NCBI RefSeq assembly: GCF_014268655.2
Contig: NZ_JABWQX020000001.1
Span: forward strand, 4,122,001-4,186,000
Origin: Pseudomonas marvdashtae
GTDB taxonomy: Bacteria; Pseudomonadota; Gammaproteobacteria; Pseudomonadales; Pseudomonadaceae
Length of the DNA: 64,000 nt
Direction of reading: 5' to 3'
A program made the position numbers and the translations under genes. A model generated the notes under the pieces. That model saw nothing but the letters and a program-made list of their open reading frames with translations. It was not told the origin of the DNA and ran no database searches. How positions within the stretch are numbered: position 1 is the stretch's first letter; every line of letters starts with the position of its first letter. Below, piece by piece: positions 33,105 to 43,319 of this stretch.

Positions 33105-33923
33105 CTAGGCAGGCTCGGTCACTTTCAACTCTGCCTTGACCAGCGCCTCGCGCGCCTGGGCGTCCGCCAGTCGATACAGCTCGATCGTCCCGTCCCAATG
33201 CTCGATCAATGCCGTGCACGACTCGACCCAGTCGCCGCAGTTGAGGTATTCCACTTCGCCCACCTTGCGCATCTCCGCGTGGTGGATGTGCCCGCACACC
33301 ACACCGTGCAACTCGCGCTTCACGCATTCATGGGCGATGGCTTCTTCAAAATCGCTGATGAAACTGACGGCGGTCTTGACCTTGTGCTTGAGGTACGCCG
33401 ACAGCGACCAGTAGCCGTAGCCATAACGGGCCCGCCAATGGTTGAGCCAGCGGTTCAGCGTGAGGGTGAACTCGTAGGCCGAATCCCCGAGGAACGCCAG
33501 CCAGCGGTGGTAACGGGTGATGACGTCAAACTGATCGCCATGGATCACCAACAAGTGCCGGCCATCGGCGGTCACGTGCACCGCTTCGTCCACCAACTGG
33601 ATATTGCCCAGGATCAGCTTTGAATAACGTCGCAGGAACTCGTCGTGATTGCCGGTGACGTAGATCACTTCGGTGCCGCGCTTGCTCATGGTCAACAAGC
33701 GGCGAATGACGTTGGTATGGGCTTGAGGCCAATACATGCCACCGCGCAGCTTCCAGCCGTCGATGATGTCTCCCACCAAGTAGATCTTGTCGGTGTGGTA
33801 GCCCTTGAGAAACTGCGACAGGTGCTCGGCCTGGCAGTCCCGGGTGCCCAGATGGACATCGGAAATCCACAGGGTGCGAACACGCTGCTTGCGGCTGGGT
33901 CTGGCGAGCTCGGCGCTGGTCAT
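33105..33923 (-). CDS. LpxH-like calcineurin-type phosphoesterase
   Basis: 272 residues. Metallophosphoesterase motifs in order: ISDVHLGTRDC (two-metal site), VGDIIDGW, TGNHDEF, VIHGDQFD and GHIHHAE. The pattern fits UDP-2,3-diacylglucosamine pyrophosphatase relatives, but the true lpxH of pseudomonads lies elsewhere, and LpxH2-type paralogues without proven lipid A activity exist. Start ATG 33923 is set by AGAGGG 7 nt upstream. Confidence 0.85.
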   Translation of the reverse strand: MTSAELARPSRKQRVRTLWISDVHLGTRDCQAEHLSQFLKGYHTDKIYLVGDIIDGWKLRGGMYWPQAHTNVIRRLLTMSKRGTEVIYVTGNHDEFLRRYSKLILGNIQLVDEAVHVTADGRHLLVIHGDQFDVITRYHRWLAFLGDSAYEFTLTLNRWLNHWRARYGYGYWSLSAYLKHKVKTAVSFISDFEEAIAHECVKRELHGVVCGHIHHAEMRKVGEVEYLNCGDWVESCTALIEHWDGTIELYRLADAQAREALVKAELKVTEPA

Positions 33924-34057
33924 GGGCAACCCTCTGATCGTTTTCACCACAGTGCACGCCAGCGGTTAATGCGTCATGACAGCAATAAGTCGGTTACATG
34001 ACAGCGCGGGACGCCGCGCCCCCGGTGTAGACTGGCCGTCAGCCACGGGAGACCGCG

Positions 34058-34807
34058 ATGAGACCGATCCTCACGCTACGCCATTACAGCCACGACCTGA
34101 TTGTCCACAGCCACGACCATGCGCAGCTGGTGTTCGGGTTGTCGGGCGCGCTGGACTTCGAAGTCGAAGGTTGCGGCAGCCAAGTGGTGCAGCAGAGTTT
34201 CGTGGTGGTGCCAGCGGGTGCCCATCACGCCTGCGGCAGTCCCCAAGGCAGTCGCTGCCTGGTGCTGGACGTGCCTGACGATGACTGGGTCGGGCAATGC
34301 CTGGGCAATCACGCCGATGCCAGTCGCAGATTGCTCGACAACACCGCCCGCCTGCCCTTGGATGCGGGGCAAAGCCAGTTGGTCAACTGGCTCGCGGGCA
34401 GCCCGGTGGACGATCCGCTGATCGCTCAGCAAGGCGCGGTGTTGTTGCTGGCCAGCCTCAACGGCGCCCGTCACGAAACGACCGGCGGCCGGCGCCTGCC
34501 TTATGCCGCGTTGGATGCTCACATCGACCAATATGCCGCCTATCCGCTGCAGGTCGCGGACTTGGCCCGGGTCGCCGGGCTTTCGAGCGCTCGCCTGCAT
34601 GTCCGTTTCGTCGCCGAATGTGGGCAGACGCCGATGGAGTACATTCGCAGCCGTCGTTTGCACAAGGCCGTGGCGCTGTTGCGTGAGACAGGCCTGCCCA
34701 TCGGGGAGATCGCCCACCGGGTCGGCTACAGCTCCCAGAGTGCCTTCGCCGCGGCGGTACTGCGCGAGTTCGGCGCCACGCCGGGCAAACTCCGACGCCA
34801 ACACTAG
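34058..34807 (+). CDS. AraC-family regulator with cupin sensor domain
   Basis: 249 residues. The N-terminal cupin-like part contains HSHDHAQLVFGLSGALDFEVE and VVVPAGAHHACG; the C-terminal HTH pair is VADLARVAGLSSARLHVRF and IGEIAHRVGYSSQSAFAAAV. It ends 92 bp upstream of the EamA exporter on the same strand, the usual arrangement in which the regulator controls the adjacent exporter; the effector is unknown. Confidence 0.9.
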   Translation: MRPILTLRHYSHDLIVHSHDHAQLVFGLSGALDFEVEGCGSQVVQQSFVVVPAGAHHACGSPQGSRCLVLDVPDDDWVGQCLGNHADASRRLLDNTARLPLDAGQSQLVNWLAGSPVDDPLIAQQGAVLLLASLNGARHETTGGRRLPYAALDAHIDQYAAYPLQVADLARVAGLSSARLHVRFVAECGQTPMEYIRSRRLHKAVALLRETGLPIGEIAHRVGYSSQSAFAAAVLREFGATPGKLRRQH

Positions 34808-34899
34808 ATCCGCGTTAAAAATCGCTAGGATCGCGACAGACAAAAACGCTCGGCACCGGGTTCAATACCCGCACGTCCAACCGTTCAACAAGGATTGCA

Positions 34900-35790
34900 A
34901 TGACACCCCGTACCGCCCTCGGCGCCCTGCACATTGGCGCACTCATGTTTGGCCTGACCGGTGTGTTCGGCAAACTCGCCGCCGCCTCGCCGGCCGTCAT
35001 TGTGTTTGGCCGCGCGGTGTTCGCCGTGTTGGCCCTGGCGATTTTCGCCCGGTTCGCCAGCAGCACCCGCTGGCAGAAACTTCGGGCCCGGGACGCTCGC
35101 CGGTTGCTGCTTGGCGGGCTGCTGCTGGCCGCGCACTGGGTGAGTTTTTTCATTTCGGTGAAAATTGCCGGCGTGGCGATCGCCACACTGGGGTTCGCCA
35201 GTTTCCCGGCGTTCACGGTGCTGCTCGAAGGGCTGATTTTCCGCGAACGGATCCGCGCCAACGAAATCCTCCTGGTGGTCCTGGTGAGCATCGGCCTGGT
35301 GTTGGTCACGCCGGACTTCGACCTGGCCAGCGGCGCCACCACCGGCCTGCTGTGGGCCGTGGCGTCGGGGCTGCTGTTCTCACTGCTGTCGCTGACCAAC
35401 CGCGCCGGCTCCGGGCATGTCCCTCCGGTACAGGCCGCGCTCTGCCAGAACCTGGTGGTCGGGCTGTGCCTGCTGCCGATGGCCGCGCCGCAATTGAGCG
35501 ACGTTCGCCCCATCGACTGGTTGTGGATCGGCCTGCTCGGCGTGTTCTGCACCGGCCTGGCCCACAGCCTGTTCGTCGCCAGCCTGGCGGTGATCAAGGC
35601 CCGCACCGCAGCGGTGGTGTTCGCCATGGAGCCGGTCTATGGCATCACCATCGCCTGGCTGCTGTTCGATGAGAATCCGACGTTGCGCATGCTGCTGGGA
35701 GGCATGTTGATCATCGTCGCGATTGTGGTATCTAGCCAACTCAGTGGCACGAAAAAATCCAGTGTCAACGCCCAAGCGCCGTCTCACTGA
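34900..35790 (+). CDS. EamA/DMT-family transporter
   Basis: 296 residues with about ten predicted transmembrane helices in two EamA repeats (first from FGLTGVFGKLAAASPAVIVF, second from TTGLLWAVASGLLFSLLSLT). The end of the first repeat ASFPAFTVLLEGLIFRERI and of the second AMEPVYGITIAWLLFDE carry the family's conserved acidic signature. Likely exports a metabolite or amino acid; substrate unknown. Its 3' end overlaps the convergent Rdx gene by 7 bp. Confidence 0.9.
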   Translation: MTPRTALGALHIGALMFGLTGVFGKLAAASPAVIVFGRAVFAVLALAIFARFASSTRWQKLRARDARRLLLGGLLLAAHWVSFFISVKIAGVAIATLGFASFPAFTVLLEGLIFRERIRANEILLVVLVSIGLVLVTPDFDLASGATTGLLWAVASGLLFSLLSLTNRAGSGHVPPVQAALCQNLVVGLCLLPMAAPQLSDVRPIDWLWIGLLGVFCTGLAHSLFVASLAVIKARTAAVVFAMEPVYGITIAWLLFDENPTLRMLLGGMLIIVAIVVSSQLSGTKKSSVNAQAPSH

Positions 35791-36071
35791 ATCCGGTCGT
35801 TGTGCCCCAGGTCGCGCTCCGGATCGATCCGGTCGCGGACCCGCTGCTTGAGGACCTTGGCCTCGGGAAAGCCGCCGTCGGCCTTGCGCTCCCACAGCTG
35901 CGTGCCGTCGCAACTGACGTGAAACACCCCACCGGTGCCCGGCACCAGCGACACCTTGCCCAAGTCGTCAGCGAACGTGCTGAGCAGCTCCTGTGCCAGC
36001 CACGCGGCGCGCAGCAGCCATTGGCATTGGGTGCAATAGGTGATGACGACTTCTGGTTTTGGCTCGGTCAT
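35784..36071 (-). CDS. SelW/Rdx-family protein
   Basis: 95 residues with the thioredoxin-like CxxC of the SelT/SelW/SelH family near the N-terminus (ITYCTQCQWLLRAAWLAQEL) and the conserved GTGGVFHVSCDGTQLWERK. Cys replaces selenocysteine. A small redox protein of unknown partner. Confidence 0.9.
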   Translation of the reverse strand: MTEPKPEVVITYCTQCQWLLRAAWLAQELLSTFADDLGKVSLVPGTGGVFHVSCDGTQLWERKADGGFPEAKVLKQRVRDRIDPERDLGHNDRIQ

Positions 36072-36142
36072 GGCGGATGAACTCCTGGCTTCAAAGGCGT
36101 CGTTATACTACTCGCCTTTGATTGCCTGCCTCGAGATTGACG

Positions 36143-38332
36143 ATGCGCCGCCTGCTGCCTTGCCTGCTTCTGTTACTGCTGCCCTTGTTTGCCGACGCGG
36201 TCGAACCGCCGCGCCCGAAAATCGGCCTGGTGTTGTCCGGCGGCGCGGCCCGTGGCCTCGCCCACATCGGCGTGCTCAAAGCCCTGGAAGAACAAGGCAT
36301 CAAGATCGACGCCATCGCCGGCACTAGCATGGGCGCGGTGATCGGCGGGCTTTATGCCTCGGGCTACAAGATCGACGAACTGGAAAAACTTGCCCTGGGC
36401 ATCGACTGGCAACAGGCCTTGTCCGATGCGCCGCCGCGCAAGGACGTACCCTTCCGGCGCAAGCAGGATGACCGGGACTTCTTGGTAAAACAGAAACTCA
36501 GCTTTCGCGATGACGGGAGCCTGGGCCTGCCGTTGGGGGTTATCCAGGGACAGAACCTGGCCTTGCTGCTCGAAAGCCTGCTGGCCCATGCCAGCGATAC
36601 CCGGGATTTCGACAAGTTGCCGATCCCTTTCCGGGCCGTGGCGACCGACATCGCCACAGGCGAAAAAGTCGTGTTCCGCAAGGGTCACCTGCCCAAGGTG
36701 ATCCGCGCCAGCATGTCGATCCCGGCCGTGTTCGCCCCGGTGGAACTGGACGGCCGACTGCTGGTGGATGGCGGCATGGCCGATAACATACCGCTGGATG
36801 TGGCACGGGAAATGGGCGTAGACATGGCAATCGTCGTCGACATCGGCACTCCGCTGCGCAATCGCAAGCAATTGGTCACGGTGGTGGACGTTCTGAATCA
36901 GTCGACCACCCTGATGACCCGACGCAACTCCGAAGAACAATTGGCGACGCTGAGAAAAGACGACGTGTTGATCCAACCGGCGCTGGCGAGCTACGGCTCC
37001 ACCGATTTTGGCCGGGCCCAGGAAATGATCGATGCCGGCTATCGCGCCACCCGCATACTCGAGGCGCGCCTGGCGCACCTGCGTCCCGTCAAACAAGTCG
37101 ATGCCGACCTGATGGCGGCGCGCACGCCCAGCGAGCGCAACCCGGTCATTACCGGGATCCGGGTGGAGAACGATTCGAAAGTCGGCGACGACGTGATCCG
37201 CTATTACATCCGCCAGCAGATCGGCGAGCCGCTGGACCTGGGTCGCCTGCAGACCGACATGGGCACGCTGTACGGCCTGGATTATTTCGAGCAGGTGCAA
37301 TACCGCGTGGTGCACAAAGGCGCTGACAATACCTTGGTGATCAGCGCCCGCGGCAGGCGCACCGGCACCGACTACCTGCGTCTGGGCCTGAGCCTGTCGG
37401 ACGACATGCGCGGCGACAGCGCCTTCAACCTCGGCGCCAGCTACCGGGTCAATGGCATCAATCGCCTCGGTGCGGAATGGCTGACCCGGGCGCAGATCGG
37501 CGACAAGCAGGAGCTGTACAGCGAGTTCTATCAGCCGCTGGACGTCGGTTCGCGCTACTTCATCGCGCCCTATGGGCAATTCGAATCGCGCAACGTCGAG
37601 TCGATCCTCGATAACGATCCGGTCGCTCAGTACCGGGTCGAGCGCTATGGATTCGGCTTGAACCTGGGCCGCCAGATTGGTAACAGCGGGGAGATCCGCT
37701 TCGGCGTCGGCCAGGCCTGGGGCAAGGCCGATGTGCGCATCGGCGATCACGACCAACCCAGCGAAAACTTCAACGAAGGCTTCTACGAGCTCAAATATTC
37801 GTTCGACTCGCTCGACAGCGTGTACTTCCCTCACGAAGGCGAGGACATCGGCCTGTCGTGGCGCCAATACGAACCGGGCCTGGGTTCCGACCAGCGTTAT
37901 CGTCAGTGGGAGTTCAAGCTGGACAAGGCCCTGAGCAGCGGCCCGGACACCTTCATCCTGGGCGGCCGCTACGGCCGGACCCTGGACACCGCCGAGGTGG
38001 TGACTTCAAGTTTCGTACTGGGCGGTGCGCGGCAGTTGTCGGGCTTTCGCGAGGATGGGATATCCGGACAGAACATGAGCCTGATGCGTGCCGTGTATTA
38101 CCGCAGGCTCACCCCGCGCGCCTATCTGCCGCTGGATTTTCCGTTGTACGTCGGCGGGTCGCTGGAGCGCGGTCGGGCCTGGAACAACGACAACGAATTC
38201 GACAGCGGCTACATCAACGCCGCCAGTGTCTTCCTCGGGTTCGATACGCCGCTGGGGCCGCTGAATTTCAGCTATGGCTTTAACGATGACGACGAGCAGG
38301 CGGTGTATTTGAATCTTGGGCAGACGTTCTAG
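36143..38332 (+). CDS. PlpD-like patatin phospholipase, type Vd autotransporter
   Basis: 729 residues, almost the same length as P. aeruginosa PlpD (728). Signal peptide MRRLLPCLLLLLLPLFADA; patatin domain with oxyanion motif GGAARG (33-38), nucleophile Ser62 in GTSMG and catalytic Asp209 in DGG. One POTRA domain follows (about 330-400, NPVITGIRVENDSKVGDDV) and then a C-terminal 16-strand-type barrel of the BamA/Omp85 fold ending in Phe (LNLGQTF). Start ATG 36143 chosen over an upstream in-frame TTG because the signal peptide begins there. Secretes its own phospholipase A1-type domain to the surface. Confidence 0.93.
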   Translation: MRRLLPCLLLLLLPLFADAVEPPRPKIGLVLSGGAARGLAHIGVLKALEEQGIKIDAIAGTSMGAVIGGLYASGYKIDELEKLALGIDWQQALSDAPPRKDVPFRRKQDDRDFLVKQKLSFRDDGSLGLPLGVIQGQNLALLLESLLAHASDTRDFDKLPIPFRAVATDIATGEKVVFRKGHLPKVIRASMSIPAVFAPVELDGRLLVDGGMADNIPLDVAREMGVDMAIVVDIGTPLRNRKQLVTVVDVLNQSTTLMTRRNSEEQLATLRKDDVLIQPALASYGSTDFGRAQEMIDAGYRATRILEARLAHLRPVKQVDADLMAARTPSERNPVITGIRVENDSKVGDDVIRYYIRQQIGEPLDLGRLQTDMGTLYGLDYFEQVQYRVVHKGADNTLVISARGRRTGTDYLRLGLSLSDDMRGDSAFNLGASYRVNGINRLGAEWLTRAQIGDKQELYSEFYQPLDVGSRYFIAPYGQFESRNVESILDNDPVAQYRVERYGFGLNLGRQIGNSGEIRFGVGQAWGKADVRIGDHDQPSENFNEGFYELKYSFDSLDSVYFPHEGEDIGLSWRQYEPGLGSDQRYRQWEFKLDKALSSGPDTFILGGRYGRTLDTAEVVTSSFVLGGARQLSGFREDGISGQNMSLMRAVYYRRLTPRAYLPLDFPLYVGGSLERGRAWNNDNEFDSGYINAASVFLGFDTPLGPLNFSYGFNDDDEQAVYLNLGQTF

Positions 38333-38367
38333 ACCCGTTCATTGATCACGTCCGCCCCAAGAGCAAC

Positions 38368-40335
38368 TCAACGAATCCCGGCCAACAACACCCGGGCGGT
38401 CTCTTTGAGCGGTTCATCGCCCTCTTCCAGCAACTCTTCTAGCAGGGTGATGGCGCTCTTCAAATCGCCCTCATCGATACAATTCTGGGCTTCTTCCAGT
38501 TTGAGCGAGTGTTCCGGCGGCGGCGGTTCGAAGGAGACCGGTTCGAGCGACAGCGGCTCAAGCGTCATCGGTTCCAGCTCCAGCGACTGTTCTTCATCGG
38601 CAAATCCGTCGAGGAAATCATCGTCCAGCGATTCGGTTTCCAGCGGCGCGCCCCATTGCAGGTCGGGCTCGTCGAATCCCGAGAGCGACAACGTCTCGGT
38701 CCTGGCGGACGGCGGCGTCTTTGGCCCAGGGGACATCGGTTGGGCATCGCCCAGGTCCCAGCTGTTTTCCAGGGAGAGCCCGTCGAGTTTCAATTCGAAT
38801 TCGTCGCCGGCTTCGGGGGCTGGTTCGGGTGTCAGTGGGGGCTCCGCTGCCTGGATCTGTGCCGGCGTCTCGATCGGCGCGTTGATCACCGCAACCTTGG
38901 GATAGCGCTTGCGGATCTCTTCCAGCGCCTCGTGATCGACGCCCTGGGCCAACAGGTGATTCTCCTGCGCCTGGAAGCCGATGACATCACCTTGCTTACC
39001 CAGTACCTCCAACAACTTCAGGCCGAGGTCGGTGCGCCCAGGCTCCGCCAGCAACGCAGCGCGCAGCAGCCCAGCGGCTTCGGTGAAACGGCCATAGGTC
39101 AGGTAGATGCCTACGCCCTCGAGCACATCGCCCAACGGAGCATCGCCGTTATGGAACGATGCGGCGACCTCGGGACGCTCGGCGTCGGCGGCTTCTGCAT
39201 AGGTTTCGGTGTCATCATCCACCGTCGGGTCGGGACGACCCTGCATGGGCTCGGGGTTGGCCATTTCCTGCTGTTGCCGGCGACGGAGAAACAGCAACAG
39301 CGCAAGCAACCCTAGCAGCCCCACCAGTCCCGTCATCCACAACCAGTCGATGCCCTCGCCTTGCGCGACTGGCACTGCCTCGACGAATGGCTCTGCCTCA
39401 ACCGCCGGAGCGGATTCGTCGGGTTCCGGGGCTGACGATGGTGACGCATCGGCCGGCGGCGTGGCTTGGGTCAGTTGCGCTTGCAGATCGCTGATCTGCT
39501 GCCGCTGGGCAGCAATTTCCTCATCCTGGGCCTGGATCCTGGCCTGCAGTTGCTCGATGGTCTGCTGTTGCTGCTGGCTTTGCAGCACGCTGGTCGCCAA
39601 TTGCTCGGCGTTGTTGTCAGGCGCGACGGGAGCCGCGGCCGGGGTGCGTTCGGCGGGCGGCAATATCGCCGAATCCGGTAACAACAAGCGCTGGCCGATT
39701 GAGAGTCGCTCGCTACCGGGATTGAGCGCCTGGATCCCCTGCATCAGCTCGTTGACCGACGCATTGCTGCCGGCATCATGCAGGCGCTTGGCGATGATCC
39801 AAGGGTTATCGCCCTGCACGACGGTGTAGCGCTTGCCTTGTGTCGCCGGCGGCGGCTTGGTGGCAGGCTTTGCCTCGGCGGGGGTGGAAGGCTCGTCGCG
39901 GATGGGCACGATACCCGGAGTTCCCGGCGGATCGATCAGCACGGTGTATTCGCGCAGCAGGCGCCCGTTGGGCTGGTTGAGCTGCACGAGGAAATTGAGG
40001 AAGGGTTCTTCGACCGGTTTGCTGGAAGTGACCCGAATGAAACTGCGCTCGCCGCGCAGCACCGGCGTGAAGCGCAGGTTATTGAGAAAGAACACCCGCT
40101 CTACGCCGGCACGACTGAAGTCGTCCGGACCCGCCAGGCTCGCGGACAAGTCACCTTCACTGAGGCCGGCCACGTCGACCAGCGCGATATCGGCGCGAAA
40201 CGGCTGGTTGAGCGCGGAATGAAGCGTGATCTCACCCAGGCCCAGCGCCGACGCCAAGGCCGGAAAACCAAGGGCACCCACGACGATCGACACGTTGATC
40301 CAACTGCGCAACGTGGATTTCAAACTTTCAAGCAT
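38368..40335 (-). CDS. FimV/HubP-like inner-membrane protein
   Basis: About 655 residues. N-terminal signal segment, a FimV N-domain (LGLGEITLHSALNQPFRADI), LysM peptidoglycan-binding module (about 170-222, YTVVQGDNPWIIAKRLHD), Gln-rich coiled coil (about 245-293), one transmembrane helix (about 332-352, WLWMTGLVGLLGLLALLLFL), a very acidic cytoplasmic region, and a C-terminal FimV/TPR-like motif (ALNCIDEGDLKSAI-type, residues about 615-650). Start ATG 40335 has AAGG 6 nt upstream. P. aeruginosa FimV is about 919 residues and sits near truA; this copy is shorter and in an unrelated context, so it may be a paralogue. Confidence 0.85.
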   Translation of the reverse strand: MLESLKSTLRSWINVSIVVGALGFPALASALGLGEITLHSALNQPFRADIALVDVAGLSEGDLSASLAGPDDFSRAGVERVFFLNNLRFTPVLRGERSFIRVTSSKPVEEPFLNFLVQLNQPNGRLLREYTVLIDPPGTPGIVPIRDEPSTPAEAKPATKPPPATQGKRYTVVQGDNPWIIAKRLHDAGSNASVNELMQGIQALNPGSERLSIGQRLLLPDSAILPPAERTPAAAPVAPDNNAEQLATSVLQSQQQQQTIEQLQARIQAQDEEIAAQRQQISDLQAQLTQATPPADASPSSAPEPDESAPAVEAEPFVEAVPVAQGEGIDWLWMTGLVGLLGLLALLLFLRRRQQQEMANPEPMQGRPDPTVDDDTETYAEAADAERPEVAASFHNGDAPLGDVLEGVGIYLTYGRFTEAAGLLRAALLAEPGRTDLGLKLLEVLGKQGDVIGFQAQENHLLAQGVDHEALEEIRKRYPKVAVINAPIETPAQIQAAEPPLTPEPAPEAGDEFELKLDGLSLENSWDLGDAQPMSPGPKTPPSARTETLSLSGFDEPDLQWGAPLETESLDDDFLDGFADEEQSLELEPMTLEPLSLEPVSFEPPPPEHSLKLEEAQNCIDEGDLKSAITLLEELLEEGDEPLKETARVLLAGIR

Positions 40336-40447
40336 GGGCATCCTTTTGATTCACTAACCAGTGCGAAACGCTTCCAATACGAACGCTCACTACTGGTTAT
40401 AGTTCGCTAACGGCCGAATCTCAAAAGTCTGGCGCCGGGGATATGCC

Positions 40448-40882
40448 TCAGGATTTTTCCAGGTTGGCCAGGATGGTGCCGTGGACGCGCATGCATACCC
40501 GCATGTCCTCCTCGTCGACGCCTTCGAACAATTCCCGGCGCAACTGGGTGGCAATGGTTTCGATTTGCTCGATCAACGGCAGCGCCGGTGCGCACAGGAC
40601 GATTTTCTTGGCCCTGCGGTCCTCGGCCACCGCTTGGCGCTGCACCAGTCCCTGGATTTCCAGGCTGTCGAGCAAACGGGCCAGGGTCGGGCCTTCTACG
40701 GCAACGCTCTGGGCCAATTCGCGCTGGGTCGGCGCCTGTTCGAACCGGGCCAGGTGCAGCAGCACCAGCCAGCGCGCCTGGGACAGGCCCAGCCCGGCCA
40801 GGCGACGGTCCAACTCGGCGCGCCAGCCGCGGGACATCTGTGCCAGCTGCATGCCAAAACGGTGTTGATCGGTCAAGGACAT
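40448..40882 (-). CDS. SlyA/MarR-family transcriptional regulator
   Basis: 144 residues, winged-helix. Alignable with E. coli SlyA through the recognition helix and wing: RELAQSVAVEGPTLARLLDS then LEIQGLVQRQAVAEDRRAKK, and ALPLIEQIETIATQLRREL. The DRRAK wing is the SlyA/RovA signature. A SlyA-like box is present in its own upstream region (40915-40933), suggesting autoregulation. No adjacent efflux or stress gene on the same strand hints at its other targets. Confidence 0.88.
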   Translation of the reverse strand: MSLTDQHRFGMQLAQMSRGWRAELDRRLAGLGLSQARWLVLLHLARFEQAPTQRELAQSVAVEGPTLARLLDSLEIQGLVQRQAVAEDRRAKKIVLCAPALPLIEQIETIATQLRRELFEGVDEEDMRVCMRVHGTILANLEKS

Positions 40883-40914
40883 AAAAAACTCATAGGATCT
40901 GAAATAGAGAAAAA

Positions 40915-40933
40915 CTAATTATTAGTCAGCTAA
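40915..40933. promoter_or_regulatory. Candidate operator of the SlyA-like regulator
   Basis: Two overlapping palindromes: CTAAT-T-ATTAG (40915-40925) and TTAG-TCAG-CTAA (40922-40933). The second differs from the SlyA consensus TTAGCAAGCTAA at two central positions. It lies 33-51 bp upstream of the regulator's ATG, in the likely promoter. Confidence 0.65.
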
Positions 40934-40999
40934 GCATGAGCTTTGGATTCAGGCAAGGCTGGCACTGTAGTGAATCGTTAAAGGAATGTAACTGACTGA

Positions 41000-43126
41000 T
41001 CAGACTTCGAATTCCGATTGCAGTGCAGCCCTGACGCAATACAAGACGCCTTCCGGGACCCGACCGGTAAACAGCGCGGCCACTTCCGATACCGGGGGCA
41101 GTTCGCCTTCGCCATCGAGAAAAGCGTCCTGCACTTCGCCCATCAGTTCCTCGGGCAGGTCCAGCGCCTGCTCCAACGACAGTTGTTGTTGGCCGATGGC
41201 CTCGGCCAGCATCGTGTAGACGTTCTTTTCCGAACATTGCAATTGCCCGGCGATCTGCATCGGGGTCATGCCGGCCCTGGCCAGCGTGATGAGTTCGTGA
41301 CGTACATCGGCGACTGCCGGGAGGGCCTCGACTTCGCCGCCGAGCACTTGCAGGAAGGCCTCGCCATAACGCTCCAGCTTGCGTGCGCCGACGCCGCTGA
41401 CCCGGGCCATTTCCGCCAGGGAAGTCGGTTGGCTGCGGAGCATTTCGAGCAAGGTGGAATCGGGGAAAATGACATACGGCGGCACACCGTGTTCCTCGGC
41501 CAGCTTGCGGCGCAGGGCACGCAAGGCTTCCCACTGATCGCGCTCCTCGCCGCGCACCAGTTGGCTGGCCTGGCTCTTGCTGCTCTTGACCGCCGTGGCG
41601 GGCTTGAGGTCACGGCGCAACTCGAGGGTGACCTCGCCTTTGAGCAACGGCCGGCAGCTCGCGCTCAAGCGCAGGCCGCCGTAGCCTTCCAGGTCGATGT
41701 CCGCCAGGCCACGCGCGACGAGCTGTCGAAACAATGACCGCCATTCGCTCTCGCTGCGGGCCTTGCCCACGCCGAATACCGAAAGGTGCTGGTGGCCGAA
41801 GCTGCGCACTTTTTCGTTGTCCTTGCCCAGCAGCACGTCCACCAGGTGCCCCACGCCATAACGCTGGCCGGTGCGATAAATCGCCGACAGGGCCTGGCGC
41901 GCCGGTTCGGTGGCGTCCCAGGTTTCCACGCCATCGACGCAGTTGTCGCAATGCCCGCAAGGTTGCGGCATGTCTTCATCGAAATAGGCCAGCAAGGTCT
42001 GGCGACGGCAGCGGGTTTCTTCGCAGAGCGAAAGCATCGCGTCGAGCTTGTGTTGCTCCAGGCGTTTGTGGCGCTCATCGCCTTCGGAGTTCTGCAACAT
42101 CTGCTTGAGCATCACCACGTCTTGCAGGCCGTAGGCCATCCAGGCATCGGCCGGCAGCCCATCGCGGCCGCCACGCCCGGTTTCCTGGTAGTACGCCTCG
42201 AGGGACTTGGGCAAGTCCAGGTGCGCGACAAACCGCACGTTGGGCTTGTCGATACCCATGCCGAACGCCACGGTGGCGACCATGATCAGGCCTTCCTCAT
42301 TAAGGAAACGCTTCTGGTGATAGGCGCGCAGGTCGTTGGGCAGGCCGGCGTGGTAAGGCAATGCGGGAAAACCCTGTGCGCTCAGGAACGCCGCCACTTC
42401 CTCGACCTTCTTGCGCGACAGGCAGTAGACAATACCGGCGTCGCTGCGCCGCTCGGCAAGGAACGCCAGCAACTGCTTGCGCGGCTGCTCCTTGGGCACG
42501 ATGCGGTAGAAAATGTTCGGACGGTCGAAACTTGAGAGGAACCGCTCGGCGTTCTGCAGATGCAGTCGTTCGACGATTTCTTCACGGGTACGCTTGTCGG
42601 CGGTGGCGGTCAGGGCGATGCGCGGCACATCGGGAAACAGTTCGGCCAGTTGCCCTAGCTGCAGGTACTCGCGGCGGAAATCATGACCCCACTGCGACAC
42701 ACAGTGTGCTTCGTCGATGGCGAACAGGGCGATTTCCAGGCTCTGCAAAAACGCCAGCATGCGCGGTTGCACCAGGCGCTCCGGCGCCAGGTAGAGCATT
42801 TTCACTTCGCCGCGCTTGATCCGCGCCGCCAGGTCCCGCTGCTGTTCGGCGCTAAGGGTGGAGTTCAGCGCAGCGGCAGCGACACCGAGTTCTTCAAGGG
42901 TGGCAACCTGGTCGTCCATCAAGGCGATCAGCGGCGAAACCACCACCGCCAGGCCATCGCGCAACAGCGCCGGGACTTGGAAACACAAGGACTTGCCGCC
43001 GCCGGTGGGCATGAGCACCAACGCATCGCCACCGCTGGCCACGCGCTCAATAATGGCACCTTGGCGGCCACGGAAACTGTCGTAGCCGAAGATGTCCTTA
43101 AGGACGCGTTGAGCCTGTTCGAGCAT
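41000..43126 (-). CDS. recQ: ATP-dependent DNA helicase RecQ
   Basis: 708 residues. Superfamily 2 helicase with Walker [13 protein letters not shown] (about 39-50), DEAH box 138-141 ([17 protein letters not shown]), the RecQ zinc-binding cysteines ([12 protein letters not shown] and CGHCDNC), winged helix and a C-terminal HRDC domain (around 520-600, [20 protein letters not shown]). Start ATG 43126 ([20 protein letters not shown]) matches the family start. Unwinds 3'-overhang DNA in recombination and replication restart. Confidence 0.97.
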   Translation of the reverse strand: MLEQAQRVLKDIFGYDSFRGRQGAIIERVASGGDALVLMPTGGGKSLCFQVPALLRDGLAVVVSPLIALMDDQVATLEELGVAAAALNSTLSAEQQRDLAARIKRGEVKMLYLAPERLVQPRMLAFLQSLEIALFAIDEAHCVSQWGHDFRREYLQLGQLAELFPDVPRIALTATADKRTREEIVERLHLQNAERFLSSFDRPNIFYRIVPKEQPRKQLLAFLAERRSDAGIVYCLSRKKVEEVAAFLSAQGFPALPYHAGLPNDLRAYHQKRFLNEEGLIMVATVAFGMGIDKPNVRFVAHLDLPKSLEAYYQETGRGGRDGLPADAWMAYGLQDVVMLKQMLQNSEGDERHKRLEQHKLDAMLSLCEETRCRRQTLLAYFDEDMPQPCGHCDNCVDGVETWDATEPARQALSAIYRTGQRYGVGHLVDVLLGKDNEKVRSFGHQHLSVFGVGKARSESEWRSLFRQLVARGLADIDLEGYGGLRLSASCRPLLKGEVTLELRRDLKPATAVKSSKSQASQLVRGEERDQWEALRALRRKLAEEHGVPPYVIFPDSTLLEMLRSQPTSLAEMARVSGVGARKLERYGEAFLQVLGGEVEALPAVADVRHELITLARAGMTPMQIAGQLQCSEKNVYTMLAEAIGQQQLSLEQALDLPEELMGEVQDAFLDGEGELPPVSEVAALFTGRVPEGVLYCVRAALQSEFEV

Positions 43127-43319
43127 AGAAACTCCAAAATCACCGAAACATCCCTGCAAGGCTGGTTGAGAATCCAAAAAACGCACCGACAAATCGTAAG
43201 TGTGCGTTTCAAACCGGCCGGACACCGCAGGGCATCACAAAACGCGGCAGTATACCCGAGCCCTTCGTTGCAAAGGGCGCCGCTGACAAGAGGTGTGGAG
43301 TTCGGCCATGCCCGTGGCG

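Noticed and set aside
33105..33923. Calling this gene lpxH
   Set aside because: Motifs fit the family, but pseudomonads usually carry lpxH elsewhere and inactive paralogues exist, so no symbol was given.
36173..37867. 564-codon minus-strand ORF
   Set aside because: Antisense to the patatin autotransporter, which has signal peptide, catalytic motifs and a barrel.
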